Part shown: positions 17,241 through 26,400 of the stretch, piece after piece | How positions within the stretch are numbered: position 1 is the first letter of the stretch | How the letters are laid out: every line of letters starts with the position of its first letter | Source: Methylophaga sp. | Lineage (GTDB): Bacteria; Pseudomonadota; Gammaproteobacteria; Nitrosococcales; Methylophagaceae | Length of the DNA stretch: 64,000 nt | Direction of reading: 5' to 3' | NCBI GenBank assembly: GCA_002733715.2 | Contig: NVWQ02000016.1 | Span: 38,935-102,934 of the forward strand | Notes under the pieces: generated by a model | The model's input: only the letters and a program-made list of their open reading frames with translations | The model's database searches: none | Told to the model about the DNA's origin: nothing | Program-made: the position numbers and the translations under genes

Positions 17241-18194
17241 TTATCTACACACCTTAATATATTCGCCATCGGCTTCGCGGGTCGATCCAACGATAAGCCT
17301 ACATTTTCCCGTGGCAAGATTTCGTTCCACGGCACCTGATACTTCTATTGTTTCACCTAGCTTTGCTTGCCCGACATAAGTATGTGTAAATGAAAGAACA
17401 TCGGGTGTCATTTCATCATCCACCACATAATGTGCAGGAAAATCAAAAGCACGGTGATCATCAACCACCGTAGTTTTTATTGTTCGCATTCCTTGCTTTT
17501 TATACTGCTTGTTATCTAGTTCAACTTCGTCAGCCAAACACACCATGCCAATATCAAACTTTGTGCCCTCTATTGCAGCTTTATTGAGTTTGCGATTTTC
17601 ATGCCAAGCAAATTCATCAAAACTTAGTTCGCCTGCACGACGGTTATAATTGTCAACCATTAGCATTTCATCTAACTTATCCAACGCCCTGTCAGCCAAG
17701 GCCGCAGCTATTGCTTCTCGTGTTTTATGAAATGCTTCTCGCCCATAAACCGTTAAATCTATATCTGATTCTTGGTGCTGCTGATTAATCAACATTGAAC
17801 CTGTCAGCCCTAAATTGTGGCATTCAGCCCCATAGTGCACCAGAATAGGGATTAATTTGTGAAATTTAACTTCAATCTCATCTCGCGGTTCTCGCTGCAA
17901 AACATCTTGCAAGCGCTGTTCAGGACAATGATGTTCGCTGATATCTGACACCTTAACGGCATGAAATTCTGCATCAACTTGCACTGATTTATAACAATAC
18001 TTTGGATAATTCTGTTGCAATAATTGATTCGCGCCCTCGGTATCTATTTTTTCCCAGACACCGTCATTTAAAACATAGCGCAAAAAGCAGGCAACCTTTC
18101 CTTCATAAGCTTGGTAACTCACCACAGCAAAGATTAACCCTTCTTTCGTTTGGATAAAATCTTTAGGTAAATACGGGAAGGAAATATCTCTCAT
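17241..18194 (-). CDS. Nucleotidyltransferase-fold protein of unknown substrate
   Basis: 317 residues with a polymerase-beta-type nucleotidyltransferase core in the middle: LGLTGSMLINQ supplies the Gly-Ser and SDIDLTVYGREAF the Asp-x-Asp metal ligands (about residues 128-150). A third acidic residue is expected later in GTKFDIGMV. The N-terminal 100 residues and the C-terminal segment (with a small-domain-like beta-rich region) are not recognised. Some similar proteins occur in archaea and scattered bacteria without assigned function. Its stop abuts the gnd start. Adenylylation or uridylylation of a protein or RNA would be possible, but nothing here identifies the substrate. Confidence 0.7.
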   Translation of the reverse strand: MRDISFPYLPKDFIQTKEGLIFAVVSYQAYEGKVACFLRYVLNDGVWEKIDTEGANQLLQQNYPKYCYKSVQVDAEFHAVKVSDISEHHCPEQRLQDVLQREPRDEIEVKFHKLIPILVHYGAECHNLGLTGSMLINQQHQESDIDLTVYGREAFHKTREAIAAALADRALDKLDEMLMVDNYNRRAGELSFDEFAWHENRKLNKAAIEGTKFDIGMVCLADEVELDNKQYKKQGMRTIKTTVVDDHRAFDFPAHYVVDDEMTPDVLSFTHTYVGQAKLGETIEVSGAVERNLATGKCRLIVGSTREADGEYIKVCR

Positions 18195-18210
18195 TGCAAC
18201 AGTATATTAT

Positions 18211-18371
18211 ATACCCGTTACCATTCAAAATGCAGATTTATTGTATGCATAATGGCTGTGGTAGCAAGGCATATTATTGATGTAATAGTTATTCTATTGC
18301 TCAATAATATAACGCGGCTAGCGCAGTCAGTATGCGTGCTAGGGATTTTCATTTTGAATGGTCACGGGTAT
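18211..18371. repeat. 161-bp MITE-like inverted-repeat element
   Basis: 22-bp arms with one mismatch: left 18211-18232 (atacccgttaccattcaaaa...), right 18350-18371. Inside is another inverted pair (atattattga 18271-18280 / tcaataatat 18301-18310) and a further small pair (aatag / ctatt). It fills the spacer between the nucleotidyltransferase and the PepSY protein. A single related end, with a few substitutions, occurs at 40213-40239. Confidence 0.75.
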
Positions 18372-18400
18372 TATACCTAATTGCTGGTTTCGTGTTAGTT

Positions 18401-19117
18401 CTACCATCGCCGTCTAATCCAAATCCACAAGCCAGTTAATGACAATATAATGAGTAAGATACCAATCAGATCTAACAAGTAGGTGCCCGCAACTTTAATA
18501 ATCCGTCCGTTGTGAAGATCTAAAATAAAACGTTCAACAGTGATGCCTTTACCGTGAAAATATATTGCTAACTCGGCTTCAACACTTTCAGGCATATTTA
18601 AAGGAACACTCCACCCCACACCCTGCAAAGAAATGCGTTCCCACTGATCTAATAAAAAATCACTTCGCCATAAACCATCTCGAGTTTGCACAATAGGCTC
18701 ACCATGAAATAAGCCAATATTTTGAATATTAGGCGGTACACCTGCAGTAGCCCCCATACGCTCAATAAATTCACCGTCATGATTGAGCAGCACTAGTGCA
18801 TCATCTGTTGCTAAAACCATTAAATCGTCCAACATTATCCCACCTAAAAGAGCACGTTCTATATGTGCGACAGGTTTTGCATCCACAAATATCTCTGTGC
18901 CAAATTGTGAAATGGTTCTGTGGCCTAATAAATACACCGCATCAGGCTCCACATTGGCTATATTGTAATGCTTGAGTAGCCAATTCCACGTTAAATAGCG
19001 GTTATCTAATTCTAAGTCAGAGCTATGATTTAGCATTATTCCAGTAATGGATAGCAGTAAAACGAATAAGACAATGATGGGGCCTATCGTGTGATGAATA
19101 TTTCGTGACAAACTCAT
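18401..19117 (-). CDS. PepSY-associated transmembrane protein
   Basis: A 238-residue inner-membrane protein with an N-terminal membrane helix after RNIHHTIGPIIVLFVLLLSITGIMLNH and a second at the C-terminus ending GLWIWIRRRW; the part between is periplasmic. The His pair in the first helix and the GIMLNH motif are typical of PepSY_TM proteins, which are linked to flavin- or iron-related reduction. ATG at 19117 is preferred over an upstream TTG. It is the last of three genes (porin, FMN-binding protein, this one) behind a Fur-type promoter, suggesting a role in iron reduction or uptake. Confidence 0.82.
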   Translation of the reverse strand: MSLSRNIHHTIGPIIVLFVLLLSITGIMLNHSSDLELDNRYLTWNWLLKHYNIANVEPDAVYLLGHRTISQFGTEIFVDAKPVAHIERALLGGIMLDDLMVLATDDALVLLNHDGEFIERMGATAGVPPNIQNIGLFHGEPIVQTRDGLWRSDFLLDQWERISLQGVGWSVPLNMPESVEAELAIYFHGKGITVERFILDLHNGRIIKVAGTYLLDLIGILLIILSLTGLWIWIRRRW

Positions 19118-19128
19118 GAACAAGTGCT

Positions 19129-19635
19129 CTAGTGATTTTTAGCTAGATATAATGCCAGTCTCACCACTTTTGTCATAGCCCTAACGGACAAGGTTGCACC
19201 TGAAATGCCGTCAATATGACGATCTAGCTGATCATCATCAAGCTCAGCTTGTTTGAATTGTTTGGTAAATGCGGGGTAACGAATCTCATCACCTCGACTT
19301 TCTCGAAAAGCCAACACTTTCACCATTTCCACTTTATTTTCAGCAATGACAATGCCAAAGGTAATGGGTTCTGTTTTTCCTATCTCTTCTAATACCCATG
19401 CAGTACGATTTTCATTTTTCCAATATCGTATTCTCAGTCCAGCATAACGATGCCCTAAAATATTCGCTACACTGGTACTTATCTCTCCTTTCATCCATAT
19501 AACTCGGCTCTTAGGCACATTATTATCAAATGCTTCAGCTAAAAAATTTTGATCGGTTTGATAAATACCTCGCGCGCTAACGCAAAAGGTCGTTAGTAAC
19601 AATAATAAGACAAATAAGATTTTTCTAGTTAACAT
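19129..19635 (-). CDS. Periplasmic FMN-binding domain protein
   Basis: 168 residues with a signal peptide (about 1-21, ending CVSA) and an FMN_bind domain. The flavin attachment motif is IDGISGATLSVRAM near residue 143, where ApbE-type flavin transferase would attach FMN through the threonine of SGAT. In other bacteria this domain acts in periplasmic electron transfer, as in NqrC. The start codon overlaps the porin stop by one base, so it is co-translated. With the PepSY protein it could form a two-component periplasmic reductase, perhaps for ferric iron. Confidence 0.86.
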   Translation of the reverse strand: MLTRKILFVLLLLLTTFCVSARGIYQTDQNFLAEAFDNNVPKSRVIWMKGEISTSVANILGHRYAGLRIRYWKNENRTAWVLEEIGKTEPITFGIVIAENKVEMVKVLAFRESRGDEIRYPAFTKQFKQAELDDDQLDRHIDGISGATLSVRAMTKVVRLALYLAKNH

Positions 19636-20894
19636 TAGAACTGATAGCCAAGACCTATATTAAAACCATCAAGCTCTGTTTGACCTTTTGGTGCATCTTG
19701 ATTTTGATAATCAAATTTAACTACAACATCTTGATGTAGCCACCAATTTGCACCGATATTAAGTTGTTGGTATTCACTGTCAAGACTCTTTCCTGCTGTA
19801 TTATCCCACTCGTTGTAACGAGTAAAAACGCCAAAATTATCACTAAGTTGGTACGATGGTTCAATATACCAACCTGTTTGTTCGTCAGCACCAATAGATG
19901 CAGGTCCCCGACCATCCAAGTCCCATGTTGCATAGAGTGCTCTGAATCCAAAAGGTCCTTGTTCAAATACTGCATGCGTTTCAAATAATATTGCACTGCC
20001 AGATGCTGGATCTAGACTTTGTGTCATATCTTCTTGATACTGAACTGTCGCAGCCAACTCCAAGCCAGGAAGGGCTGTCCATTTTAATCTACCTGTATAA
20101 GCAAAATCCTTAGCTACAGCTTCAGCGACTCCTTGTCGACCACTTCTAACTTTATAACTATTGCTTGCAGATGTTTTTAACCCCGAAGAGGCAGCCAGAT
20201 CATAACTAAAACCGTTGACTAGATTTCCACTCAACATAACTCCTGCTTCACGCCATGTTGTAGGAAGTATATTCTTTTCTATTGGGTTACGTTCTGTCCC
20301 ATAAAATGTTGTTGGTTCATGAGTTTCATTAATAATACCAACCGGTGTCAAAAATAAACCGCCAGCCAAACGGTATTTCTCATTAATATCATACTCAATA
20401 TAAGCTTGCTCTAATTCTATTGCTCCAGCTTGACCATCACCTGCAATAGTATGCTCAAGTTCTAGTTCTGAAATAAACCGTAATTTATCATTAAATTGGT
20501 GATCAAAAAACAATACAAAACGATGAAAATCTATTTCATCTTTATCCGATGAGCCATTTTGATCATCTAAATTGTTGTAATGCAACTCACCGTAACCGCC
20601 AATTGTCGTTCTATTTGCAGCAATCGTCGCAGCTTTAGCCGCTTCTTCTGTTGCATCAGCCACAGCTTCAGCTGTTTCACTGGCTTCTTTAGCCATATTC
20701 TCAACAGATATTACTTGAGACTTTAAACCTTCATTCTCAGCTTTTAACGTCTTATTTTGCTGCTGCACATCAGATAATTGGTCTTGAATTTGTTGCAACT
20801 TCTGCCAAATTTCTTCATTTGTTGGTGTCGCTGCTTGCGCAGCTGAAACTGCAGCTAATAAGCTAGCTACCAGCATTGTTCTTTTAAAAATCAT
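19635..20894 (-). CDS. Outer-membrane porin with N-terminal coiled coil, iron-regulated
   Basis: A signal peptide (about residues 1-21, SAAQA) is followed by a Gln/Glu/Ala-rich coiled coil (about 28-93), then an outer-membrane beta-barrel beginning TTIGGYGELHYNNLDDQ and ending in aromatic LGYQF, the usual barrel C-terminus. It resembles the phosphate-selective-porin-like/FmdC group. Translation is placed at the second of two adjacent ATGs (20894), which has aaggag at the right distance. The promoter (20930-20971) overlaps a Fur-like box. Barrel plus FMN-binding and PepSY partners suggest transport of an iron species; the real substrate is unknown. Confidence 0.85.
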   Translation of the reverse strand: MIFKRTMLVASLLAAVSAAQAATPTNEEIWQKLQQIQDQLSDVQQQNKTLKAENEGLKSQVISVENMAKEASETAEAVADATEEAAKAATIAANRTTIGGYGELHYNNLDDQNGSSDKDEIDFHRFVLFFDHQFNDKLRFISELELEHTIAGDGQAGAIELEQAYIEYDINEKYRLAGGLFLTPVGIINETHEPTTFYGTERNPIEKNILPTTWREAGVMLSGNLVNGFSYDLAASSGLKTSASNSYKVRSGRQGVAEAVAKDFAYTGRLKWTALPGLELAATVQYQEDMTQSLDPASGSAILFETHAVFEQGPFGFRALYATWDLDGRGPASIGADEQTGWYIEPSYQLSDNFGVFTRYNEWDNTAGKSLDSEYQQLNIGANWWLHQDVVVKFDYQNQDAPKGQTELDGFNIGLGYQF

Positions 20895-20929
20895 CATTAC
20901 TCCTTAATCATCATAAATTGATGTTGAAG

Positions 20930-20971
20930 AGTATACCTACAATTAAATCTAAATGCAAATCATTCTTGTTT
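20930..20971 (-). promoter_or_regulatory. Promoter with overlapping Fur-like box for the porin operon
   Basis: On the minus strand: -35 TTGCAT (20953-20958), 17-bp spacer, -10 TATACT (20930-20935). The -35 lies in a Fur-like site (gcaaatcattcttgttt, 20955-20971; minus-strand aagaatgatttgc). The same design recurs at 21445-21490. Confidence 0.65.
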
Positions 20972-20981
20972 AGATTAAATT

Positions 20982-21230
20982 CTAAGCAATTAGCTGCTTT
21001 CTTTTATTTGAGTAATTTTGCCGATACACTTCCAACCATAAATTGGCTTTATTTTCCCACTGCTTTTGACATTGGGTATTTGGATTATTTTCAAACAACA
21101 ATCGATAATTTCTTGCTATGGAAAGAGCAATACACGAGCTCTGCTGCTGGAAATATATTTGTTCGAGTTGGCAGATAGAGCTCAATATAAGTTCACGATC
21201 TCGGTGCTTGATCACAGGTTGAATGATCAT
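20982..21230 (-). CDS. Small unknown protein, second gene of a Fur-regulated pair
   Basis: 82 residues, rich in Gln, Asn, Lys and Leu, with no signal peptide or membrane segment and no motif that I recognise. Its ATG follows the upstream gene's TAA by two bases, so the pair is likely co-translated, although the Shine-Dalgarno is weak. The stop lies just before the porin Fur-box promoter. The arrangement (promoter, small gene, small gene, promoter, porin) suggests an iron-starvation function. It may be a spurious frame. Confidence 0.45.
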   Translation of the reverse strand: MIIQPVIKHRDRELILSSICQLEQIYFQQQSSCIALSIARNYRLLFENNPNTQCQKQWENKANLWLEVYRQNYSNKRKQLIA

Positions 21231-21232
21231 GA

Positions 21233-21418
21233 TTATCGAAGAGTACTGACTGTCACAGATCGAATCATTGCCCAAACACCTTTTTGTGAGGGCTTATCTA
21301 AGCAACTAAAATCAGAAACCTGCAACTTACCATCTCTAATTAATAATTCCAGCGTATCTGAGTCAAAAGCTACATGTATGGGGTATGCTTGGTTTTCTGC
21401 AAAATTATTTGTATTCAT
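21233..21418 (-). CDS. Small unknown protein, first gene behind a Fur-box promoter
   Basis: 61 residues, beginning MNTNNFAENQAYPIHVAF, with two short sequences (LELLIRDGKLQVSDFSCLD and VWAMIRSV) that look like a compact alpha/beta fold. The start is well supported: aaggaga precedes the ATG at 21418, and a near-consensus promoter with a Fur-like box lies 27 bases further upstream. I do not recognise the family. An iron-responsive small protein is the best description. Confidence 0.6.
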   Translation of the reverse strand: MNTNNFAENQAYPIHVAFDSDTLELLIRDGKLQVSDFSCLDKPSQKGVWAMIRSVTVSTLR

Positions 21419-21444
21419 AACCATCTCCTTTGCTAAGAGACTTG

Positions 21445-21490
21445 ATTATAAATAGATATTCCTTTAGATGCAAATGATTGTTATTTAGAT
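21445..21490 (-). promoter_or_regulatory. Promoter with overlapping Fur-like box for the small-protein pair
   Basis: Minus strand: -35 TTGCAT (21468-21473), 17-bp spacer, -10 TATAAT (21445-21450). The Fur-like site reads gcaaatgattgttatttag (21470-21488 on plus). The -35 hexamer, spacer and operator overlap match the porin promoter at 20930-20971. Confidence 0.68.
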
Positions 21491-21500
21491 TTAAATAGGT

Positions 21501-22427
21501 TCACCCTCGACTACCGCGTTTTTTATTCTTCCGTGCTGTTTCTTTGGCTTCTTTTTTAGCTCTAATTTCAGCCATTTCAATTAATTCTTTTTCCATCATT
21601 TCAGGCGTTTCTAGTGTGATTCTTCCAATGGTGATATCACGAAACTCGGTCAACACTATCTTGGCCGCACGATCTAAGTCCACCAATCCACCAGCACGTA
21701 AACAGCCACGTTTAGCACCAATCATCTCTAATAATGGCAACTCATCTTCTGGCAATTCATCTAAGTGGTAACGCGCTTTTAATAACTCCGGATAAAATCG
21801 CCTGAAATAATCCACTGCATACATGGCAATATCATCATTACTAACCGCTGTTTCTTTAATTGCACCGGTAATCGCTAATCGATAACCACCATGCTTATTT
21901 TCTAACTTTGGCCACAGAACACCGGGGGTATCTAGCAATGTAATGCCTTGTTCAAGTTTGATTCGTTGTTGATTTTTCGTCACTGCCGGTTCATTGCCTG
22001 TTTTAGCAATCATGCGCCCAGCTAGAATATTGATTAAGGTTGATTTTCCAACATTAGGGATCCCCATAATCATGGCATGAATATTTCGGTCATTTTTTGA
22101 TTTTTCTGGCAACATTTTGTGGCATAGATTTAACAATCCATGCATTTTTTCAGGTTCTTCTGTTGTTAGCGCGATGGTTTTTACACCTTTCTGTTGCTCT
22201 AGATAATCCTGCCATTGCTGCGTTGCTACAGGATCGGCAAGATCACTTTTACTCAATACTTTTATACAAGGTTTATCACCTCGAATATCAGTCAGCATCG
22301 GGTTTTCACTACTAAAGGGAATACGCGCATCGAGGATCTCAATAATAAGATCAACTGTCGGAATGATCTTACGCATTTCCTTGCTGGCCTTATACATATG
22401 ACCGGGATACCAGTTTATATTTGCCAT
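21501..22427 (-). CDS. rbgA: Circularly permuted ribosome-biogenesis GTPase RbgA/YlqF
   Basis: 308 residues of the RbgA family, which acts in late large-subunit assembly. The GTPase motifs are permuted as expected: G4 (LSKSDLAD, about residue 59) comes before G1 (GIPNVGKSTLINIL, about 122) and G3 (DTPGVLWPK, about 167). The opening NINWYPGHMYKASKEM is diagnostic. The tail is very basic (ARKNKKRGSRG). It begins right after the cvfB stop, so the two genes form one minus-strand transcript. RbgA is best known from Gram-positives but also occurs in some gammaproteobacteria. Confidence 0.93.
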   Translation of the reverse strand: MANINWYPGHMYKASKEMRKIIPTVDLIIEILDARIPFSSENPMLTDIRGDKPCIKVLSKSDLADPVATQQWQDYLEQQKGVKTIALTTEEPEKMHGLLNLCHKMLPEKSKNDRNIHAMIMGIPNVGKSTLINILAGRMIAKTGNEPAVTKNQQRIKLEQGITLLDTPGVLWPKLENKHGGYRLAITGAIKETAVSNDDIAMYAVDYFRRFYPELLKARYHLDELPEDELPLLEMIGAKRGCLRAGGLVDLDRAAKIVLTEFRDITIGRITLETPEMMEKELIEMAEIRAKKEAKETARKNKKRGSRG

Positions 22428-23273
22428 TTACTTTGTGCCCGTATCAACTAATGCAATATGTGTTTTTTCGATCACAATTAACCGTTTTTTATAGAGCTTC
22501 CCTAACGCCTTCTTATAACTCGATTTACTCACACCAAATTGTTTAGCAATAACATCTGGCGGACTTTTCTCTGTCAAACTTGATTGTCCGCCCTCTTTCT
22601 CTATAAAAGCTAAAATCTGTTCCGATAATGCATCCAAAGCTTGTCGCGTCACTAACTGCAAACATAAGTCGAGTTTTTTATCTTCTCTAATATGTTTGAT
22701 ATAACCTTTCACCTTTTGACCCATCGTTATTGGTGTTAGCACATCACTTTTAAAGAGTAATCCAATGGTGCCGCCATCAACTACCGCGCGATAACCTAAG
22801 TCAGTGCGACCACAAATCAATAAATCAACTTGTTGTTGTACCTTATAATAAGGTGAGGTGTCAGCTAAAAACTTATCTAATTTGGTGCTAGCAGCAATAC
22901 GTTCAGATGCCTGATCAACATAAAGATAAACAACGTACGATTGCCCGACTTGCATTGGCTTTTGTTGTTCACCAAATGGCACCAATAAGTCTTTCGGCAA
23001 GCCCCAATCTAAAAAAGCACCAATACGATTAACCTCAATGACATTAAGATAGGCGCATTCCCCTACTTCTGCCTTGGGTGTTTCAGTAGTGGCAATCAGC
23101 AAATCTTCAGAATCTAAATAAATAAAAACCTCAAGCTCATCGCCCACCGAACAACCTTCTGGCACATAACGCCGCGGCAACAAAATTTCTTCACCATCTC
23201 CGCCATCAAGGTAGATGCCAAAATCCAGTCTTTTTAATACCGTTAATGTGTTTAGCTTTCCTAATTCAACCAT
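22428..23273 (-). CDS. cvfB: S1-domain RNA-binding protein, CvfB/YitL family
   Basis: 281 residues with several S1-like OB folds (opening KLNTLTVLKRLDFGIYLDGGDGE; second unit with LNVIEVNRIGAFLDWGLPKDLLVPFGEQ) and a C-terminal winged helix containing PPDVIAKQFGVSKSSYKKALGKLYKK. In Staphylococcus CvfB influences virulence gene expression; in this organism only an RNA-binding role can be inferred. It sits directly upstream of rbgA, linking it to ribosome or translation functions. Confidence 0.9.
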   Translation of the reverse strand: MVELGKLNTLTVLKRLDFGIYLDGGDGEEILLPRRYVPEGCSVGDELEVFIYLDSEDLLIATTETPKAEVGECAYLNVIEVNRIGAFLDWGLPKDLLVPFGEQQKPMQVGQSYVVYLYVDQASERIAASTKLDKFLADTSPYYKVQQQVDLLICGRTDLGYRAVVDGGTIGLLFKSDVLTPITMGQKVKGYIKHIREDKKLDLCLQLVTRQALDALSEQILAFIEKEGGQSSLTEKSPPDVIAKQFGVSKSSYKKALGKLYKKRLIVIEKTHIALVDTGTK

Positions 23274-23405
23274 TTCTTTCTCAATTATATTTTCTTATCA
23301 CACATTTTAACCCAATCAGTCATGTCACGATAGAAATCAAATATTTAGACAAACAATAATCCTTAAACGTGTATAAAATACAAGTCAGATAACTAAGGAC
23401 AGAAC

Positions 23406-26400
23406 ATGCCTCTTTTTCACCCAAAGATACTTGCTAAAGAACTCACTATTCAGCCTGTACCTGTCAACATATTACCCATTATTACTGACTGGGCTGATAG
23501 CATATCTAGCAAAGCCATTTACAGCCAAAAAGAAACCGCACTCAGTGGACAGTTTGTACAAAAGATCTTGGTTGAAGTTTTAGGTTACAGCGGATTTTCT
23601 AATAATCATCAACAATGGAATTTCACCCGAGAAGAACCACTTGGAAAAGGGAGTGTTGATGTAGCATTAGGTCAATTTACAACCGACAGCAGCAAAGTCA
23701 TCGTGCCCTTTGAGCTCAAAGGCGCTAAAACTAAAGATCTTGATGCCATTATGTCAGGTCGTCATAAAAGCCCCGTGCAACAAGCGTGGGAATATGCAAT
23801 GGATGCCCCCGGTGCGCAATGGGTGATGATCAGCAACTATGTTGAGATTCGGCTTTATGCCGTTGGTTACGGCAGGCAAAATTATGAGGTTTGGCAATTA
23901 GAACAGTTAACTGATCCTACTGAATATGCACGTTTTATAGCACTACTTCATGCTGATAATTTATTAGGCACACAAACAAAAACATTATTAGAAGCGAGTG
24001 AAAAAGCTGAAAAAGACATTACCGATTGCCTTTATGCCGATTATAAGCATCTTCGCCTCAACTTAATTAACACCTTAGAAAAAGAGAACCCAACGCTTGT
24101 CGCTGAACATGTGGTTAATCTGGCTCAAACATTGCTTGATCGCATTTTATTTATCGCCTTTGCCGAAGATCGTAATTTACTACCCGATCATACCTTAGAA
24201 AAAGTCTATGATCATAATGATCCCTATAATCCTCGTCCCGTATGGGAAAACTTCAAAGGTTTATTTAACGCTATTGATAAGGGCAATGCACAACTGAATA
24301 TTCCCGCCTACAATGGTGGTTTATTTGCAACTAATACTGCACTTGATGACTTAATTGTTTCTGATGAACTCTGCGCTAGTTTCAAAGAGCTAGGTGATTA
24401 TGATTTTGAATCAGAAGTGAGTGTTAATGTGCTCGGTCATATTTTTGAACAATCCATCAGTGATCTTGAAGCCATTCATGAAGCATTAGAAAGCGGTCAA
24501 ACCTTATTACAATCCACCAGCAAACAAACCGCCACCAAAGGCAAACGTAAACAAGATGGCGTGGTTTACACCCCCAATGATATTACCCGTTTTATTGTTG
24601 AACATACCCTAGGTAGCTATATCAACCAAGCCTTTAACGCCTTATTACTGAACTATATAAAAACCAAAAAGCTAGCCGATGGTGACCAAGATATTAACTG
24701 GAAAAACCAAAAGTCAGAACAACAATTTTGGAGCCACTGGCGCGAACAACTGATGCAAATTAAAATTGTTGATCCCGCCTGTGGATCAGGCGCATTTTTA
24801 GTGGCTGCTTTTGATTATTTACATGATGAATATAGCCGCATTAATGAAAAACTCATTGAACTCACTGGCACCATCGATCTATTTGATCTCGATAAAGAAA
24901 TTCTCACTAACAATCTTTATGGTATCGATATTAATGCCGAATCTATCGAAATCAGCAAACTGTCTTTATGGCTAAAAACAGCCAAGCGCGGCAAAGCACT
25001 CACCAGTTTAGATAATAATCTGCGTCATGGTAATAGCCTTGTGTTTACCGAGTGTGAAACAGACACTATCGCCATTAATGGTTTTAATTGGCAAGCGGCT
25101 TTTCCTGAAATCTTCGCACAAGGTGGTTTTGATGTAGTGTTGGGCAACCCGCCTTATGTTCGCCAAGAACGCATTAGCAATATCAAACCCTATTTAGAAC
25201 AACACTTTGCCGTTTATCATGGTGTGGTTGATTTGTTTGCTTATTTTTATGAACTGGGATTAAAGCTGCTCAAACCCAATGGCTTATTGGGTTATATCTC
25301 CTCCAGCACCTTTTTCAAAACCAGCAGTGGTGAAGGCTTGCGCCAGTTTTTAAGCCAACAAAGCCAACTCGAAGCCATTATCGACTTTGGTGACCTGCAA
25401 TTATTTGAAGGCGTCACTACCTACCCCGCCATTATTATTGCCCGCCAGCAAACCGCTAATAACGAACACCTTATTGCCTTTTTAAATATCACCGAATCCA
25501 GCTTGCCCGAAGATTTAACCGCCTATTTTCATCAACACCAGCACACAATGGCACAGCAACAGCTAGGCACACAAAGCTGGCGCTTAGAAAGCAGCCAACT
25601 GGCACAACTCCGCCATAAACTCACCGCAGACCACCCAAGTCTAAAACAAGCCTATGGTTCGCCCTATCGAGGTGTATTAACAGGCTTTAATGATGCTTTT
25701 GTGATTGATCGCGCCACCCACGATCAACTGATTGCCGATGATCCCCGCTCTGCTGAGCTCCTGAAACCCTTTTTAGAAGGTAAAGACCTGAAAAAATGGC
25801 ATAGTGAGCCGCGTGAATTATGGTTGATTTTTACTCGTCGCGGTATTGATATAGAACAATATCCTGCTGTGCTTGAATATCTAACGCAATTTCAACAACG
25901 GTTAACGCCCAAATCAAAAGAGTGGGATAAACAACAAAAAGCACTGCCTAAAAATGAACAAGAAAAATGGTCAGGTCGAAAAGCGGGACCTTATCAATGG
26001 TATGAGATCCAAGATACTGTTGCTTATTATGACCAGTTTGAACAGCCCAAAATAAATTATGGTCATTTTTCACCTAATCAACTGTTTGGCTTTGATAGCC
26101 AAGGCTATTTTTCTAATGATAAAACGTATATTTTGCCCAATGCTGATCATTTCTTGCTAGGTATTCTTAATTCATCAGTAAGCTGGCTATTGATTACCTC
26201 AATGTGTCCTTTTGTGCGCGGGGGGTATTATGAAGTTAGGGCATATTATATGGAAACCCTACCCATCCCCAATGCCAGCAACCCACAAAAACAGGCTATT
26301 GGTCAGCTTGCGGAACAATGTCAATTGTTAGCTGAACAGCGCTATACCATCGAACAAAGTGTGCGCCAGCGTATTCCCGATCTTTGTCCTGAGGAACGCG

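Noticed and set aside
20982..21418. Possibility that the two small Fur-linked frames are one gene broken by a frameshift
   Set aside because: The first frame ends with its own TAA and the second begins two bases later with an ATG, a normal operon spacing; I could not find sequence continuity that would demand a fusion.
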